Assembly: GCF_025548535.1 (NCBI RefSeq)
Contig: NZ_JAJLQW010000006.1
Coordinates: 186,001-250,000, forward strand
Reading direction: 5' to 3'
DNA: 64,000 bases
DNA from: Undibacterium sp. Jales W-56
GTDB lineage: Bacteria; Pseudomonadota; Gammaproteobacteria; Burkholderiales; Burkholderiaceae_D
Shown here: one piece after another, positions 25,886 to 35,208 of the stretch
How the letters are laid out: every line of letters begins with the position of its first letter
Numbering within the stretch: position 1 is the first letter of the stretch
Position numbers and translations under genes: made by a program
The notes under the pieces: model-generated
The model's database searches: none
The model's input: the letters and a program-made list of their open reading frames with translations, nothing else
Told to the model about the DNA's origin: nothing

Positions 25886-26497
25886 TCACGCCAGTTTTTC
25901 AAGCAAGGCGCGCAAGGCTTGTCCGCGATGCGACAGCTGGCTTTTTTGTACGGGCGTCAATTCAGCGACGCTCTTACCCAAAGACGGAATCCAGAAATGC
26001 GGGTCATAGCCAAAACCGTTGTCACCTTTAGGCTGATCAATAATCTGGCCATGCCATAGTCCATCCGCAATGACCGGCTGCGGATCATGCTCTGAACGCA
26101 CATACACCAACACGCAGTAGTAATAGGCGGACTTATCCGCAGATCCGGCCAACTGTTGAATCAAATGCTGATTATTGCGCGCATCGGATTTCGGTTCGCC
26201 GGCAAAGCGCGCGGACAATACCCCTGGAGCGCCTTGCAAGGCATTCACGCAAATCCCCGAGTCATCGGCCAGGGCAGGTAAACCTGTCAATTTCGCCGCA
26301 TGCCTGGCTTTAGTCAGCGCGTTTTCCACGAAGGTAAAGTAAGGTTCGTCTGCTTCTGGCACGGCAAATTCAGATTGCGCATGGAGTGAAATACCGAGCG
26401 GAGAAAGTGCATGAAAAAACTCTTTCAGCTTGCCTTGATTGTTCGAGGCAAGCACGATTTTTTGTCCGCTGATGGCCGATGCAATTACGGAAGTCAT
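25886..26497 (-). CDS. rdgB: XTP/dITP diphosphatase
   Basis: Encodes 203 aa. Motifs are [14 protein letters not shown] (substrate-binding N-terminus), [21 protein letters not shown], the catalytic [21 protein letters not shown], and [11 protein letters not shown] with SHRGQAL near the end. RdgB/HAM1 hydrolyses ITP, dITP and XTP to keep deaminated purines out of DNA and RNA. The first codons overlap the rph stop by 4 bp (26494-26497), so the two are translationally coupled. Confidence 0.95.
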   Translation of the reverse strand: MTSVIASAISGQKIVLASNNQGKLKEFFHALSPLGISLHAQSEFAVPEADEPYFTFVENALTKARHAAKLTGLPALADDSGICVNALQGAPGVLSARFAGEPKSDARNNQHLIQQLAGSADKSAYYYCVLVYVRSEHDPQPVIADGLWHGQIIDQPKGDNGFGYDPHFWIPSLGKSVAELTPVQKSQLSHRGQALRALLEKLA

Positions 26498-27231
26498 GAT
26501 TGCATCAATCCCAATACCTGTTTCTGCAAATCGATCAGATCGGCAATACCTTCCTGGGCCAGGTCCAGCAAGCGGTTCATCGTGGCGCGATCAAAAGCGA
26601 CGCCTTCGGCAGTCCCCTGGACCTCAACAAATTGCCCCTGCTCTGTCATGACGACATTCATATCGGTATCGCAGGCAGAATCTTCAGGATAATCCAGGTC
26701 CAATACGGGTAGGCCTTGAAACACGCCTACCGAGATTGCCGCCACAAAATGTTTAACTGGTACGGCAGTAATGACGCCACGCTCGACAAGTTTGGAAAAA
26801 GCATCATGGGCCGCTACCATGGCGCCGGTAATCGCCGCAGTACGCGTGCCGCCGTCAGCCTGAATCACATCGCAGTCGATATGCAAAGTACGCTCACCGA
26901 AGGCTTCCAGATCAAATGCTGCACGCAGGGAGCGGCCAATCAGGCGCTGTATCTCCTGGGTGCGCCCGGATTGCTTGCCTTTCGCCGCTTCCCTGTCCAT
27001 ACGGCTATGGGTAGAACGCGGCAACATACCGTATTCAGCAGTCAGCCACCCCTGCCCTTTGCCTTTCAAAAAACCGGGGACTTTATCTTCGATGCTGGCA
27101 GTACAAATCACACGGGTGTCGCCAAACTCGATCAATACCGAACCCTCGGCATGCTTGGTGAAATGGCGACTGATCACGACGGGACGCAAAGCATCCGGCG
27201 CACGTCCGCTTGGACGAATAGAATGAGGCAT
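26494..27231 (-). CDS. rph: Ribonuclease PH
   Basis: Encodes 245 aa, the usual length. Characteristic segments are [67 protein letters not shown] split over the active region, and DADGGTR-like [13 protein letters not shown]. RNase PH is a phosphorolytic 3'-5' exoribonuclease that trims tRNA 3' ends. It forms an operon with rdgB and probably hemW; a phosphatase gene ends 13 bp upstream on the same strand. Confidence 0.95.
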   Translation of the reverse strand: MPHSIRPSGRAPDALRPVVISRHFTKHAEGSVLIEFGDTRVICTASIEDKVPGFLKGKGQGWLTAEYGMLPRSTHSRMDREAAKGKQSGRTQEIQRLIGRSLRAAFDLEAFGERTLHIDCDVIQADGGTRTAAITGAMVAAHDAFSKLVERGVITAVPVKHFVAAISVGVFQGLPVLDLDYPEDSACDTDMNVVMTEQGQFVEVQGTAEGVAFDRATMNRLLDLAQEGIADLIDLQKQVLGLMQS

Positions 27232-27244
27232 ATAAGTGGATTAA

Positions 27245-28180
27245 TTAAGGTTTGGTCGTAATGCGGGATGACTTATGAATGGCATTGCGAATCTCCGCAA
27301 TGGCTTTTTCAATTTCAGCTTCGTTGAACGCATCTGCTTCAACATTGTCTTGCTCGCCCGGCGCAGGCGCTTGTATCGTGGTGGTAATCGAGCCTATCGG
27401 CAAGGTGTTGGTAGAGATGATCGAAGGATCCTCAAGTCTATCATCGCCCTCCCACATCATCGCCAATGCAGTGACATTATCGCTCTGCTTGCCAGCGATA
27501 TCGACTGCCGAGCGGATCAGTTCGGGAACTGCGCGGACTATCGTATGATCGTTCAATCGCTGCGCCAGCATATGGTCCGGCAACACCGACCACAGGCCAT
27601 CGGAGCACAAAAATAATAAATCGCCCGCCTGCAATGTGGCGCGGCGCGACAATTCCACAATCGGCGCATTTGGCGCACCCAGACAATTAAATAATTTATT
27701 CCGGTCCGGGTGCGTGTGCCGCTCCGATGGATCAACCTTGCCTTGTGCAATCAAGGTCTCCAGACGCGAATGATCCTTGGTGCGCAACAAGATCTGTCCT
27801 TGACGCATCCAGTACAAACGGGAGTCGCCGCAATGCGCCCAGTATGCATGGCCGTTCTGGATCAGGCATGCCACGACCGTGGTGCGCGGCGTCTCCGGCA
27901 AATTATGCAATTCGCGATAACGATGAATTTCCTGATGAGCGGCAAAAAAACTGTCCTCCAGAAAACGTTCAGGACGGCCTATCATCGGATGCGCCTGTTG
28001 CTGAAACAGGTTGCCTATCGTTTGCATCGCAATGGTGGCGGCCATTTCACCCATGATATGGCCGCCCATGCCATCGGCCAGCAGCAGCAGTATCACATCG
28101 CGGGTAAAGCTGTAGCCCATGCGATCTTGGTTGACCTTGCGGCCACCGATATGACTTTCTTGATAAACGGAAAAACGCAT
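27245..28180 (-). CDS. PP2C-family Ser/Thr protein phosphatase
   Basis: Encodes 311 aa. PP2C motifs in order are GGRKVNQDRMGY, LLLADGMGGHIMGEMAA, AHCGDSRLYW, KDHSR, and LFLCSDGLWSVLPD, with metal-binding Asp residues in DGMGG, GDS and SDG. The last 60 residues are an acidic tail. It should reverse phosphorylation by the kinase encoded just upstream on the same strand (109 bp between them). The substrate is not evident from the sequence; no type VI secretion genes are nearby, so a PppA role is not supported. Confidence 0.9.
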   Translation of the reverse strand: MRFSVYQESHIGGRKVNQDRMGYSFTRDVILLLLADGMGGHIMGEMAATIAMQTIGNLFQQQAHPMIGRPERFLEDSFFAAHQEIHRYRELHNLPETPRTTVVACLIQNGHAYWAHCGDSRLYWMRQGQILLRTKDHSRLETLIAQGKVDPSERHTHPDRNKLFNCLGAPNAPIVELSRRATLQAGDLLFLCSDGLWSVLPDHMLAQRLNDHTIVRAVPELIRSAVDIAGKQSDNVTALAMMWEGDDRLEDPSIISTNTLPIGSITTTIQAPAPGEQDNVEADAFNEAEIEKAIAEIRNAIHKSSRITTKP

Positions 28181-28289
28181 GGATTAAGTTCTAAAAACGA
28201 ATAAGGTCATTGGCAATATACCGTCATATCTACGTGTCGCTCAGTTGCATGCAGGCCAGCGAGTGAACACGGCAGATCAATGTGCATGA

Positions 28290-29303
28290 TTAGTGTACGG
28301 TATGGTCTTGTATGGTCGTGTGATCACTTTCGACTGACTTTTTACGGCCAGGCGCAAATAAAGCCGTCAGCTTTTGTGTTGCTTTCTCAAATACCGTAAG
28401 TTCTTTTTGCGGCTGCTTTTGCATCTGCAGGGCTTTTTGCAAGGCGAACACACTTTGCGGCCGCTCCAGCGGATCCATTTTCAGGCACCAGCGCACCACG
28501 TCGATCAATTCAGGTGAATACAAACCGTCGAGCTTGCGATAATGGTTTTCCATCTTATCGCCGTTTTTACGCTGATCAGAGGGCTGGGGCGGCGCGCCCA
28601 CCATACAGGCAAATATCGATGCGCCGATACTATAGATATCGGTCCATGGTCCCAGGCTGCCATTTTTCAAATACAGTTCCGGCGCAGCAAAGCCCGGGGT
28701 ATACATCGGGTAGAGCTTAGGCAAGTCGGTCTTTAAAGTCTGTCTTGCAGCGCCAAAATCCAGCAGGATAGGGGTGCCGTCCAGACGCAGATAGATATTC
28801 GCGGGTTTTAAATCCAGATGCAGTAATTTATTGGTATGGACTTCGCGCAAGCCATTCATCACGTGATTAAACATGCGACGGATAAAACGTTCGGAGACTA
28901 AAGGTTTTTCGCCTTTATCGCGGCGACGCAAGATGTGCTCTTGCAGCGAACGCCCCGATTCGTAGGCCATCACCATATATACCGTCTCGTTAGCGCGGAA
29001 AAAATTGATAACGCTGACCACATTCGGATGCGCTATACGCGCCAGCGCACGGCCTTCCTCAAAAAAACATTTGAGGCCGATGCGATAAATCGGTAAATTT
29101 TCCGGTGAAATGGCAGGCACCAGTTCGCCCTGCTGGCGCAGCGCCAGCGAGCTGGGCAAATACTCCTTGATGGCAACAGCATTGCCGTCCTCGTCCGACG
29201 CCAGATAAACAATACTGAACCCGCCGGATGCAATTTTCTTTACAATGCGGTATCCAGCAATCTCCAGCCCGTCTGGCAAGGGTGCGTTATTTTGTGCGGC
29301 CAT
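28290..29303 (-). CDS. Hanks-type Ser/Thr protein kinase
   Basis: Encodes 337 aa. Kinase motifs are the Gly-rich loop IASGGFSIVYLA, AIKEYLP (catalytic Lys), LLHLDLKPANIYL (catalytic loop with HLD instead of HRD), DFGAARQ, and YTPGFAAPELY (APE). There is no transmembrane segment and no extracellular sensor; the kinase domain fills the protein except for a short basic C-terminal tail. It pairs with the PP2C phosphatase downstream. The 201-bp region to yicC on the other side is a divergent promoter region. The HLD variant is common in this subfamily. Confidence 0.9.
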   Translation of the reverse strand: MAAQNNAPLPDGLEIAGYRIVKKIASGGFSIVYLASDEDGNAVAIKEYLPSSLALRQQGELVPAISPENLPIYRIGLKCFFEEGRALARIAHPNVVSVINFFRANETVYMVMAYESGRSLQEHILRRRDKGEKPLVSERFIRRMFNHVMNGLREVHTNKLLHLDLKPANIYLRLDGTPILLDFGAARQTLKTDLPKLYPMYTPGFAAPELYLKNGSLGPWTDIYSIGASIFACMVGAPPQPSDQRKNGDKMENHYRKLDGLYSPELIDVVRWCLKMDPLERPQSVFALQKALQMQKQPQKELTVFEKATQKLTALFAPGRKKSVESDHTTIQDHTVH

Positions 29304-29505
29304 ATCGTCCTAAATCCGTTGATAGTGAGGATTGTGTTGATGTTTGGTGAATTTGTAAAGGATAACAAGAAAGCAAACCGCTTCCCTACTGCAATATTGT
29401 CGCCAAATGTAACCTCCTTGGCGTCAAGCAAGACATCTGACCGGGCAAATTCTGCGCCAAACTTGGCAGCATTACTTTTAACACATCGCATTACAAGGAA
29501 ATTAC

Positions 29506-30417
29506 GTGAGTATTTACAGCATGACCGGCTATGCCGCCCAGACCCAGGAAACCGATGCCGGCACCATCACGCTGGAAATAAAAAGTGTGAATTCGCGCTT
29601 TCTGGATCTGCAGTTCCGGATTAATGATGATTTCAGATCGGTCGAACCGCTATTCCGTGAAGCGATCTCGCGCAAACTCACACGCGGCAAAGTGGAATGC
29701 CGCTTCAGCTTCGGCAAAAAAACCGGCAATGGCAATTCCAAGGCACTGAATGCCGATGTACTGACCCAGATCGCTGCGTTTCAAACACAAGTACGTCAGC
29801 AATTCCCCGACGCCGCGCCTCTAACCTGCAACGAATTGCTGCGCTGGCCCGGCGTCATCGAGGAAGCGGAAATCAATGCCGACGCGCTGCAATCAGCGAT
29901 CGTTGCCGGGATCGACGCCACTTTGACGGCCTTTATCAGCAGCCGCGAACGCGAAGGCGCTGCACTGGCGCAGGTATTAACTGACCGTATCGACGCCATG
30001 GAAACCATCGTCATCAGAATCACCCCGCTGGTACCGCAAGTCGTACAGCAATTCCAGCAAAAAGCCATCGCCCGCATGGAAGACGCGTTAGGGCTATCCC
30101 AAGTGAATGCCGCCACAGCGCAAACCATTTCACGCGAAGAGGCGCTGGACAGAGTGCGCCAGGAAGTCACGCTGTACGGGATTCGCATCGACATCGCCGA
30201 AGAACTCGCGCGCTTATCTGCCCATTTGACCGAAACCCGTCATATATTGAAAAAAGGCGGTCAAGTCGGCAAGCGCCTGGATTTTATGATGCAAGAATTG
30301 AATCGCGAAGCCAATACGCTCGGCTCCAAAGCGGCACTCAAAGAACTGGCCGATGCCTCAATGGAGCTAAAATTGTTGATTGAACAAATGCGCGAACAGG
30401 TACAAAATCTTGAATAG
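29506..30417 (+). CDS. yicC: YicC-family endoribonuclease-like protein
   Basis: Encodes 303 aa from a GTG start (29506) with AAGGA at 29495-29499; the next ATG is five codons in. Typical YicC features are SMTGYAAQTQE, EIKSVNSRFLDLQFR, the central coiled-coil region, and the C-terminal GKRLDFMMQELNREANTLGSK segment. YicC/YloC proteins are linked to RNA turnover and stress survival. The gene is followed by gmk and rpoZ, the usual order in many proteobacteria. Confidence 0.92.
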   Translation: MSIYSMTGYAAQTQETDAGTITLEIKSVNSRFLDLQFRINDDFRSVEPLFREAISRKLTRGKVECRFSFGKKTGNGNSKALNADVLTQIAAFQTQVRQQFPDAAPLTCNELLRWPGVIEEAEINADALQSAIVAGIDATLTAFISSREREGAALAQVLTDRIDAMETIVIRITPLVPQVVQQFQQKAIARMEDALGLSQVNAATAQTISREEALDRVRQEVTLYGIRIDIAEELARLSAHLTETRHILKKGGQVGKRLDFMMQELNREANTLGSKAALKELADASMELKLLIEQMREQVQNLE

Positions 30418-30424
30418 CCTGGGA

Positions 30425-30469
30425 CTTTTCCTTATACTACTGCCAGTATATTTTAACTACTAGGAAAAG
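30425..30469. repeat. Nested inverted repeats between yicC and gmk
   Basis: CTTTTCCT (30425-30432) and AGGAAAAG (30462-30469) form a perfect 8-bp outer inverted repeat. Inside it, TATACT (30433-30438) and AGTATA (30445-30450) form a second hairpin followed by TTTT. This may be a weak terminator of yicC or a cruciform near the gmk promoter. Confidence 0.4.
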
Positions 30470-30529
30470 CTTGCGCAAATTGCCTGTTTTTAAAGCATAC
30501 TCCCCAAAAAACCATAATTGAGAACCATT

Positions 30530-31171
30530 ATGTCCGCATCCACCGCCACCGCAGGTAGTCTGTTCATGGTTGCCGCCCCATCGGGTGCGGGCAAATCGAC
30601 GCTGGTGAACGCCTTATTGGCACAAGAACCTGCCATCAAGCTATCGATTTCCTACACCACTCGCCCACCCCGTCCGGGCGAGCAGGACGGGCGCGAATAT
30701 CACTTCACGACGGTCGAAGATTTTTTGGCGCGCAAGGCGCAGGGTGAATTTCTCGAATCTGCCGAAGTCCATGGCAATTACTATGGAACTTCCCGTGTTC
30801 TGATCGAACGGCAGATGCAGGCCGGTACCGATATCTTGCTGGAAATCGACTGGCAAGGCACCCAGCAAGTCAAAAAACAATTCCCGGACGCCGTCAGGAT
30901 TTTTATCCTGCCGCCATCCATTCCGGCGCTTGAAGAACGCTTGAAAAAGCGCGGTCAAGATGAACCGCACATCATTACCCGTCGAATTCTGGCTGCCGGC
31001 GGTGAAATGGCGCACGCTCCAGAGTTCGAATATGTTATTATTAATCAAGAGTTTGCAATCGCCTTGGCAGAACTGAATGCCGTCGTTAAGGCAACCCGCT
31101 GCCGCTTCCCGCAGCAAGCAAGCCGCAATGCAGCGCTGTTTGCCCAACTGGGCATTCATGCCAATCCCTGA
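30530..31171 (+). CDS. gmk: Guanylate kinase
   Basis: Encodes 213 aa. The P-loop is [11 protein letters not shown]; the GMP-binding lid region reads [19 protein letters not shown], followed by EWHGNYYGT-like [10 protein letters not shown] and [17 protein letters not shown]. It phosphorylates GMP to GDP with ATP. The ATG at 30530 is chosen over an upstream in-frame TTG at 30518. It is followed 14 bp later by rpoZ, and spoT comes next, a standard arrangement linking guanine nucleotides with the stringent response. Confidence 0.96.
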   Translation: MSASTATAGSLFMVAAPSGAGKSTLVNALLAQEPAIKLSISYTTRPPRPGEQDGREYHFTTVEDFLARKAQGEFLESAEVHGNYYGTSRVLIERQMQAGTDILLEIDWQGTQQVKKQFPDAVRIFILPPSIPALEERLKKRGQDEPHIITRRILAAGGEMAHAPEFEYVIINQEFAIALAELNAVVKATRCRFPQQASRNAALFAQLGIHANP

Positions 31172-31185
31172 TAGAAAGAAAGAAA

Positions 31186-31389
31186 ATGGCACGTATTACT
31201 ATTGAAGATTCACTGAAAAACATCCCTAATCGCTTTCAATTGACTCTGTGCGCAACCTATCGCGCACGTCAGTTATTGCAAGGCCACACACCAAAAGTGG
31301 ACTCCAAAGACAAACCAACCGTTGTTGCTTTGCGCGAAATCGCCGAAGGCAAAATCGGCATTGAGATGTTGAAAAAAGTCCCTCTTTAA
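31186..31389 (+). CDS. rpoZ: RNA polymerase omega subunit
   Basis: Encodes 67 aa, [19 protein letters not shown]..., with the conserved ARQL and [15 protein letters not shown] segments. It assists assembly of RNA polymerase and forms part of a ppGpp-binding site. It is preceded by AGAAAGAAA in the 14-bp gap from gmk and followed by spoT after 43 bp. Confidence 0.96.
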   Translation: MARITIEDSLKNIPNRFQLTLCATYRARQLLQGHTPKVDSKDKPTVVALREIAEGKIGIEMLKKVPL

Positions 31390-31432
31390 TTCTGTAGCGC
31401 TACTACCATGAAACGGCTGGGAACTAAACGGA

Positions 31433-33739
31433 ATGAATATTTTAGACAACAATTCTTCTGTTCCAGCCGCGGTCTCCCCTGAGAAGGCTCCGTCACGACG
31501 ATCCTCGCCCAAATCTCCCGCGTCTCGATTATCGCCTTCTGTATCGCCCTCCCTGCCAGAAAATACCGCGTCACACGCATCAGCGATTGGTGTCGCCTCA
31601 ACCACCGCACTGACCGCCCGCTTATCCGAATACCTGTCTCCTGCCGACTTAAAGTTAGTCAAGGAAGCTTATCGTTTTTCCGATGAGATGCATCTGGGCC
31701 AGGTCAGGCGTTCGGGCGAGCCGTATATCTCGCACCCTATCGCGGTAGCCGAAATCTGCGCCGAATGGAAGCTGGACGTACAAGCCATCATGGCAGCACT
31801 GCTGCACGATGTGATGGAAGATCAGGACGTCAAAAAAGAAGAGTTGATCGAACGTTTCGGGGCGCCGGTAGCGGCCTTGGTTGATGGCCTCTCCAAGCTG
31901 GAAAAAATCGAATTCCAAAGCCAGATCGAAGCGCAAGCCGAAAATTTCCGCAAGATGTTACTGGCGATGGCACGCGATGTGCGGGTCATTCTCGTCAAGC
32001 TAGCGGATCGCTTGCACAATATGCGTACCCTGGGCGCGATGAAACCGGAAAAACAGCGCCGCATCTCCCGCGAAACGATGGAAGTCTATGTGCCGATTGC
32101 ACACCGGCTCGGCTTGAATAACATCTATCGCGAATTACAGGATCTCGCGTTCGCGCATTTGTATCCGCTGCGCTATCGCACCTTATCAAAAGCGGTCAAG
32201 GCCGCGCGCGGTAATCGTCGCGAGGTCGTCAATAAGATCATGGAAACGGTGAAATCAGCCTTGCAGGAAGCGGGACTCGCGGCCCAGGTCTACGGCCGTG
32301 AAAAAACCCTGTATGGCATTTACCGCAAGATGCACGACAAGCACCTGAGTTTTTCGCAAGTGCTGGACGTGTATGGCTTCCGCATCGTGGTCGATAATTT
32401 TCCGAATAGCTATTACGCTCTCGGCACTTTGCATGCTCTATACAAACCGATGCCGGGCAAATTTAAAGATTACATCGCCATTCCCAAAACCAATGGCTAT
32501 CAATCCCTGCACACGACCCTGATCGGCCCTTATGGCACTCCGGTTGAGTTTCAGATCCGCACCCAGGAAATGAATCAGGTCGCCGAATCCGGCGTGGCCG
32601 CCCATTGGCTCTACAAAAATGAAGATGGCAGCCTGACCGATCTGCAGCAACGCACCCACGCCTGGCTGCAATCCCTGCTGGACATCCAAAAGCAGACCGG
32701 CGATTCCGCAGAATTTTTAGAACACGTCAAAGTCGATCTGTTTCCCGATTCGGTTTACGTATTCACGCCAAAGTCAAAAATCATTGCCCTGCCGCGCGGC
32801 GCGACGGCCCTCGATTTTGCCTACAATATCCATACCGACATCGGCGACCAGGCGATTGCAACACGCATTAATCATGAGCCGGTTCCGCTGCGCTCTGAGT
32901 TAAAAAATGGCGACATCGTTGAAATTATTACGTCACCGAATTCACGCCCTACACCGAACTGGTTGACTTATGTCCGCACAGGCAAGGCACGCTCGGCAAT
33001 CCGCCATTATCTGCGCACCATCAACCTGAATGAATCGACCGAACTGGGCAGGCAATTGCTGGCGCAAGCCCTGGTGGCAGTGCATTTAAATCCTGATTTG
33101 CCCGAAAGCCTGATCGATAAATTATTGAACGAATCGACCGCCAAATCACTGGAAGAAATTCACACCGATATTGGCATCGGCAAGCGCATGGCGGCGCTAG
33201 TCGCACGGCATATCCTGGATCTGGTGGAAGACGATTCTCCGTCCATCCCTTTCCAGCAGCTTGCCGGCGATAAAATCAATAACAAACGCGATCCCGTCAT
33301 CATTTACGGCAGTGAAGGCGTCTCGGTCCAATTGGCGCCATGCTGTCTGCCCATTCCTGGCGATGGCATCGTGGGCCAGCTCAAGCGCGATCAGGGACTG
33401 GTGGTGCATACCGATGATTGCGATAACGCCAAGCGTATGCAGGTAAAGGAGCCCGACCGCTGGATCGACGTCAGCTGGGGTGAGGATTTAAACCGCCGCT
33501 TTGATAGTCGTGTCGTCGTCATGGTAAATAATGAGCGAGGCGCACTGGCAAGGATTGCAGCAGAAATTGGTGAGTCGGATGCAAATATCAGCCATGTCAG
33601 CATGGAAGATGGACAAGCCAATGATATGACGAATATTCATTTCACTATACAGATTGAAGACCGCATTCACCTCGCCAGGTTGATGCGTAATGTCAAACAT
33701 CTCAATGGGGTTGCCAAGATCTGGCGCGAACACGGCTGA
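31433..33739 (+). CDS. spoT: Bifunctional (p)ppGpp synthetase/hydrolase SpoT
   Basis: Encodes 768 aa. After a Ser/Pro/Ala-rich N-terminal extension of about 60 residues come the HD hydrolase domain (RRSGEPYISHPIAVAEI, LLHDVMED at about 124-130), the synthetase domain (KTNGYQSLHTTLIGP), a TGS domain (VYVFTPKSKIIALPRGATALDFAYNIH), and a C-terminal ACT domain (SRVVVMVNNERGALARIAAEIGE). Intact HD motifs support hydrolase activity, so SpoT rather than RelA. It makes and destroys the alarmone (p)ppGpp. The Ser-rich N-terminal extension is longer than in E. coli SpoT. Confidence 0.94.
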   Translation: MNILDNNSSVPAAVSPEKAPSRRSSPKSPASRLSPSVSPSLPENTASHASAIGVASTTALTARLSEYLSPADLKLVKEAYRFSDEMHLGQVRRSGEPYISHPIAVAEICAEWKLDVQAIMAALLHDVMEDQDVKKEELIERFGAPVAALVDGLSKLEKIEFQSQIEAQAENFRKMLLAMARDVRVILVKLADRLHNMRTLGAMKPEKQRRISRETMEVYVPIAHRLGLNNIYRELQDLAFAHLYPLRYRTLSKAVKAARGNRREVVNKIMETVKSALQEAGLAAQVYGREKTLYGIYRKMHDKHLSFSQVLDVYGFRIVVDNFPNSYYALGTLHALYKPMPGKFKDYIAIPKTNGYQSLHTTLIGPYGTPVEFQIRTQEMNQVAESGVAAHWLYKNEDGSLTDLQQRTHAWLQSLLDIQKQTGDSAEFLEHVKVDLFPDSVYVFTPKSKIIALPRGATALDFAYNIHTDIGDQAIATRINHEPVPLRSELKNGDIVEIITSPNSRPTPNWLTYVRTGKARSAIRHYLRTINLNESTELGRQLLAQALVAVHLNPDLPESLIDKLLNESTAKSLEEIHTDIGIGKRMAALVARHILDLVEDDSPSIPFQQLAGDKINNKRDPVIIYGSEGVSVQLAPCCLPIPGDGIVGQLKRDQGLVVHTDDCDNAKRMQVKEPDRWIDVSWGEDLNRRFDSRVVVMVNNERGALARIAAEIGESDANISHVSMEDGQANDMTNIHFTIQIEDRIHLARLMRNVKHLNGVAKIWREHG

Positions 33740-33770
33740 CGCGCCTGCCCTACTTCAGTTCCCGCATCGG

Positions 33771-34319
33771 TTATTCAGGATACTGCACATCAATAATCGT
33801 CAATTCATCCATACCCGCCGGTGTTCTCAATACTATCGTGTCCCCTGTTCTGGCTTTGGTCAAAGCGCGCGCCACCGGCGAGACCCAACTGATTTTTCCG
33901 GCCAGAGGATCGAATTCATCGACCCCCACAATGGTGATCGTGACTTCTTCGCCCTGCTGATTTTCATAGGTGACGGTGGCCCCAAAAAATACCTGATCAT
34001 TGCCGTGGTGAATCCGTGGATCTACCACTTCCGCGATATCGAGCCGCTTCGTCAAAAAACGGATGCGCCTGTCGATTTCGCGCAGGCGCCGCTTGCCGTA
34101 AATATAGTCGCCATTTTCAGAGCGGTCCCCATTCGAGGCGGCCCAATGCACAATGTTGACGATCTCAGGACGCTCCACATCCATCAGATGCAAGAACTCA
34201 TCCTTCATCCTTTGATGGCCTTGCGGCGTCATGTAGTTTTTTACGCCAGCAGGGATCTCGGGAACGCCGAATTCCAGATCATCGTCCTGCTCGTTTTCTT
34301 TGACAAATGCTTTACTCAT
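33771..34319 (-). CDS. greB: Transcript cleavage factor GreB
   Basis: Encodes 182 aa from the ATG at 34319 (MSKAFVKENE). The open frame extends further upstream, but only into the response-regulator promoter region. The N-terminal coiled coil (MTPQGHQRMKDEFLHLMDVERPEIVNIVHWAASNG split across the hairpin, with the acidic tip DRSENGDYIYGKRRLREIDRRIRFL) and the C-terminal domain (FGATVTYENQQGEEVTI, VGVDEFDPLAGKISW) fit GreB. It rescues stalled RNA polymerase. It is convergent with spoT (31 bp). Confidence 0.93.
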   Translation of the reverse strand: MSKAFVKENEQDDDLEFGVPEIPAGVKNYMTPQGHQRMKDEFLHLMDVERPEIVNIVHWAASNGDRSENGDYIYGKRRLREIDRRIRFLTKRLDIAEVVDPRIHHGNDQVFFGATVTYENQQGEEVTITIVGVDEFDPLAGKISWVSPVARALTKARTGDTIVLRTPAGMDELTIIDVQYPE

Positions 34320-34472
34320 TACCGCATTGTAGCGGAGAAGCACAAAAATATTATCTGACGCAACCACGACGCCAGCAAGCCTTATAGAATAGACCCCCAA
34401 GTCCTGCCGCGGAGCAAAAACATCCGGCAGGCCTCTATTCGTAACAGACTTATTTTCGATCAAGGTATATGC

Positions 34473-35120
34473 ATGACAGCGAGCGCAGCCATCAAACTGA
34501 TCATCGTCGACGATCATGCCGTCGTACGTGAGGGGTTAAAACAAATTATCAGCAGCACAGCAGACATCTGCATTGTCGGAGAAGCTGAAAATGGGCTGGA
34601 TGCAATCAGGCTCTCGCGCCAGCTCGAGTATCAAATCATGATATTGGATATTTCCCTGCCAGATAAAAACGGCATCGAAATACTCAAGCAAATTAAAAAA
34701 GAATCGCCTCAGGTTTCCGTCCTGATGTTTTCTATCCACAGAGAAGATCAATATGCGATACGCGCTCATAAATCCGGCGCATCCGGTTACCTGAACAAAC
34801 AGGCCAGCGCGAGCGACATCTTGCAAGCCATACGGCAAATCGCATCTGGCTTGAAATACATCAGCCCGGAGCTCGCGCAAGAACTGGCGAATAATCTCAA
34901 TCAGGAGCACGAAGGTGAACTGCACAAAACCTTATCCGACCGTGAATATCAAACGCTGACCATGATTGCATCAGGTAAAACTGTCGGCGACATTGCCAAA
35001 GAGCTATCCCTATCGGTGAAGACAATCAGTGAATACAGAGCGCGACTATTATTAAAAATGAAACTGCGCCACAATGCCGAACTCACCCACTACGCCATTA
35101 AAAATCAGCTTGTCGATTAA
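34473..35120 (+). CDS. NarL/FixJ-family response regulator
   Basis: Encodes 215 aa. The receiver domain has acidic residues IVDDH (12-14), phospho-acceptor Asp59 (MILDISLPDK) and a Lys in GYLNKQA. The C-terminal LuxR-type helix-turn-helix reads LSDREYQTLTMIASGKTVGDIAKELSLS...TISEYRARLLLKMKL. No sensor kinase gene is adjacent. The next gene, 88 bp downstream on the same strand, is a diguanylate cyclase, so a link to c-di-GMP or motility control is plausible but inferred. Confidence 0.9.
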   Translation: MTASAAIKLIIVDDHAVVREGLKQIISSTADICIVGEAENGLDAIRLSRQLEYQIMILDISLPDKNGIEILKQIKKESPQVSVLMFSIHREDQYAIRAHKSGASGYLNKQASASDILQAIRQIASGLKYISPELAQELANNLNQEHEGELHKTLSDREYQTLTMIASGKTVGDIAKELSLSVKTISEYRARLLLKMKLRHNAELTHYAIKNQLVD

Positions 35121-35208
35121 GTCCGCAAAGCCCTGAAAAAACACTAGAATTCTTATACCGTTAGCAGCGGCCCTTTCTGATACTCGATACCTCAAGTGCG
35201 GAAGCAAT

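Noticed and set aside
27245-29303. Kinase/phosphatase pair as part of a type VI secretion system (PpkA/PppA)
   Set aside because: No tss genes are present; the neighbours are rph, rdgB and yicC, which is the chromosomal arrangement in Burkholderiales.
33771-34517. 248-aa version of GreB
   Set aside because: The extra N-terminal residues run over the promoter region and into the response-regulator start; the conserved protein begins at the ATG at 34319.
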